In this document: positions 62,251-64,000 of the stretch, piece after piece
How positions within the stretch are numbered: the stretch's first letter is position 1
Layout: each line of letters starts with the position of its first letter
NCBI GenBank assembly: GCA_964397305.1
Contig: CAYNIP010000001.1
Coordinates: 124,001 to 188,000, forward strand
Direction: 5' to 3'
DNA: 64,000 nt
Source of the DNA: JAAUTY01 sp964397305
GTDB taxonomy: Bacteria > Cyanobacteriota > Cyanobacteriia > Cyanobacteriales > Spirulinaceae
Notes under the pieces: generated by a model
Told to the model about the DNA's origin: nothing
Databases searched by the model: none
What the model saw: the letters and a program-made list of their open reading frames with translations, nothing else
Program-made: the position numbers and the translations under genes

Positions 62251-64000
62251 CTAACTAGCCTGCCAGTGCTCGTACCAGAGCTGAAATACTAGCAGTGTCC
62301 AGAGCAACTTACGGTGGTCGGCCCGGCCCTTGAGGTGGTCTCCCAGCAACTTTTGCACATAGACCGGCTCAAACAACCCTTGGCGCTGCAAGCGGTCGGC
62401 CGCGAGGAGGTCTTGCAGCAAGGGGCGCAAGTCTCCGGCCAGCCATTTCGCCACTGGCATATTGAAGCCCTTTTTTCCACGACGGAGAATCTCCTCCGGC
62501 AGGAGGCCGCGGAGGGCTCGTCGCAGGATGTACTTGGTCGTCAGGCCGCGCAGCTTCAGGGCGTGGGGCATCTGGGCCGCATATTCCACCAGAGTATGGT
62601 TCAAAAATGGCACCCGCACTTCCAGGGAGGTCGCCATACTCGCCCGATCGACCTTGGGGAGAATGTCCCCTTCTAGGTACAGTTTCAAGTCACAGTAGAG
62701 CAGTTGGTTGAGGGCTTCGTGGGCCTGGGAGTGGTTCTGGTGGGCGAAGGCGATCGCATAAGTATCCCGCTCTGCCAACTGGGCCCAGGGCTGCAACAGC
62801 CGCCGCTTCTGGGCCGGGGTAAAGGAGCCGAGCCACTGGTGATGGCGCATGACCACGGGGATGCCGCGACCCGCAATGAAGCGCCGTAGCTTGAAATCAA
62901 AGCTGATATTCTCAAACGACACCGGCAAGCGATCCACCAGCCAGGGTACGAGGCGATGGCGGACAAATCCCGGCAGGAGGCGCTCGTAATACTCCACCAA
63001 GCGGTGGGCCTGGAGGGTGGAGTAGCCGGCAAAGACCTCATCGCCGCCGTCGCCCCCGAGCACGACCTTGACCTGCTGGCGGGCAAACTGGGACACCAGG
63101 TAGGTAGGCACAAAGGACGAATCCCCCAGGGGCTCATCCAGCAGAGCCCCCAACTGGGGTACGAGGCCGCAGGCGGTGGCAGACGTCAGGATCAGTTCAT
63201 GGTGCTCTGTGCCCAAGTGCTGGGCCACCAAGCGAGCGTAGCGGGATTCATCAAAGGAGGGCTCCTCAAAGCCGATGGAGAAGCTGGCGATGGGCTGGGC
63301 GGTGTGGGCCACCATCATGGCGGCCACGGCGCTGGAGTCCAGGCCGCCGCTGAGGAGTACCCCTAGGGGAACATCGCCGGTCATTTCCCGTTGCACCGCT
63401 GTAGCCAGCACCTCCCGCAGTTCTCGGGCATACTCCCGCCGACTGCGGGGCCGGATGCGCTCGCTGCGGGCCAGGTTCACGTCCCAGTATTGCCAGAGTT
63501 GCACGCGGCCGGCCTCGTAGCTGAGGGCGTGGCCGGGGGGGAGCTTGCTCACGCCCTGCCAGATGGAGCGGGGCGTCGGCACATACTCAAAGCTGAGGTA
63601 TTCGTTCAGGGCTGTGAGATCGAGGCGGCGCGGTAAGGTGGGGTAGGCCAGGAGGGTCTTCAGCTCGGAGCCAAACAGCAGGCCGCCGTCGTGCTGGGTG
63701 TAGTAGAGGGGCTTGATGCCGAGGCGATCGCGCCCGAGCAGGAGGCGCTGGCGATCGCCATCCCAGAGGGCAAAGGCGAACATTCCATTCAGGTACTCGA
63801 GAAATTCATCGCCAAATTCCTCATAGGCGTGAACCAAGACCTCGGTATCGGTCTGGGTGCGAAATTGATGCCCGCGCCGTTGCAGGGCCGTGGTGAGTTC
63901 ACGGTAGTTGTAGAGTTCGCCATTGAAAACGACGATAATCCGGCCCGTCTCGTTGGTCACGGGCTGGCGACCACCTTCGAGATCGACAATGGCCAGCCGC
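62251..64000 (-). CDS. asnB: Asparagine synthase (glutamine-hydrolysing), 3' part
   Basis: The gene enters from the right edge; its first codons, with the catalytic Cys2, lie outside. Visible: RRLAIVDLEGGRQPVTNETGR, VVFNGELYNYRELTTAL, TDTEVLVHAYEEFGDEFLEYLNGMFAFALWD (glutaminase domain), then the ATP-binding domain GVLLSGGLDSSAVAAMM with SFSIGFEEPSFDESRYAR. AsnB next to a sugar aminotransferase is typical of exopolysaccharide clusters where it may amidate a uronic acid rather than make free asparagine. At least 583 residues are present. The stop is 2 bp from the family B element. Confidence 0.92.
   Translation of the reverse strand, partial: RLAIVDLEGGRQPVTNETGRIIVVFNGELYNYRELTTALQRRGHQFRTQTDTEVLVHAYEEFGDEFLEYLNGMFAFALWDGDRQRLLLGRDRLGIKPLYYTQHDGGLLFGSELKTLLAYPTLPRRLDLTALNEYLSFEYVPTPRSIWQGVSKLPPGHALSYEAGRVQLWQYWDVNLARSERIRPRSRREYARELREVLATAVQREMTGDVPLGVLLSGGLDSSAVAAMMVAHTAQPIASFSIGFEEPSFDESRYARLVAQHLGTEHHELILTSATACGLVPQLGALLDEPLGDSSFVPTYLVSQFARQQVKVVLGGDGGDEVFAGYSTLQAHRLVEYYERLLPGFVRHRLVPWLVDRLPVSFENISFDFKLRRFIAGRGIPVVMRHHQWLGSFTPAQKRRLLQPWAQLAERDTYAIAFAHQNHSQAHEALNQLLYCDLKLYLEGDILPKVDRASMATSLEVRVPFLNHTLVEYAAQMPHALKLRGLTTKYILRRALRGLLPEEILRRGKKGFNMPVAKWLAGDLRPLLQDLLAADRLQRQGLFEPVYVQKLLGDHLKGRADHRKLLWTLLVFQLWYEHWQAS

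Overview
This window comes from a cyanobacterium with GC-rich DNA. The HIP1 octamer GCGATCGC is scattered through genes and spacers. The window encodes a phycobilisome rod-core linker (cpcG), heme A and heme O synthases, MenE, a Tic22-like protein, glycogen synthase, and several cyanobacteria-typical families (DUF3119, DUF3086, pentapeptide-repeat proteins). A run of 100 Ns at 50244-50343 shows that it is a scaffold from a draft assembly. The genus cannot be told from what I can see.

Layout. 1-10.5 kb: 5' part of purL, a tandem block of dispersed repeats, a predicted beta-barrel plus beta-helix surface protein, a DUF6671 protein, ctaA-ctaB with a strong terminator, an EfeO/imelysin-like gene, a displaced second copy of the ctaB 3' end, and a coiled-coil WD40 protein followed closely by an FkbM methyltransferase. 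11.4-14.1 kb: an AT-richer foreign segment with an IS4-type element (transposase broken by one amber codon), a truncated HNH gene, and a NucS-like nuclease. 15-31 kb: mostly housekeeping genes (phosphoglucomutase, NYN-domain protein, DUF3119/DUF3086, menE, tRNA-Ile2, pyrE, metallophosphoesterase). An AlbA_2-domain gene that has lost its N-terminus lies at 19.2 kb. 30-36 kb: murT-gatD, an AT-rich Panacea (antitoxin-like) gene overlapping a small unknown gene, a NERD protein, and glgA. 36-45 kb: orphan ABC transporter parts, a UbiH-type monooxygenase, a BMP lipoprotein, an RsbU/RsbW-like signalling pair, a NarL regulator and a divergent Rieske oxygenase. 46-58 kb: msrA, a large UvrD/PD-(D/E)XK helicase-nuclease, a gap-split Uma2-like gene, cpcG, cobB, cobJ, tldE/pmbA, Tic22, a pentapeptide lipoprotein and a proline-rich anchored protein. 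59-64 kb: futA-like iron-binding protein, a sugar aminotransferase and the 3' part of asnB.

The intergenic spaces are full of small dispersed repeats, which I sort into families A to D. Family B (about 90-118 bp, ends gggtgcatctc/gagatgcaccc) shows target duplications at two sites, and one copy carries a nested 165-bp insertion. One family C copy has perfect 12-bp terminal inverted repeats and supplies the stop codon of the neighbouring gene. The best candidates for undescribed biology are the Panacea pair at 32566-33514, the nuclease island at 12.5-14.1 kb, the repeat families, and the barrel/helix surface protein.
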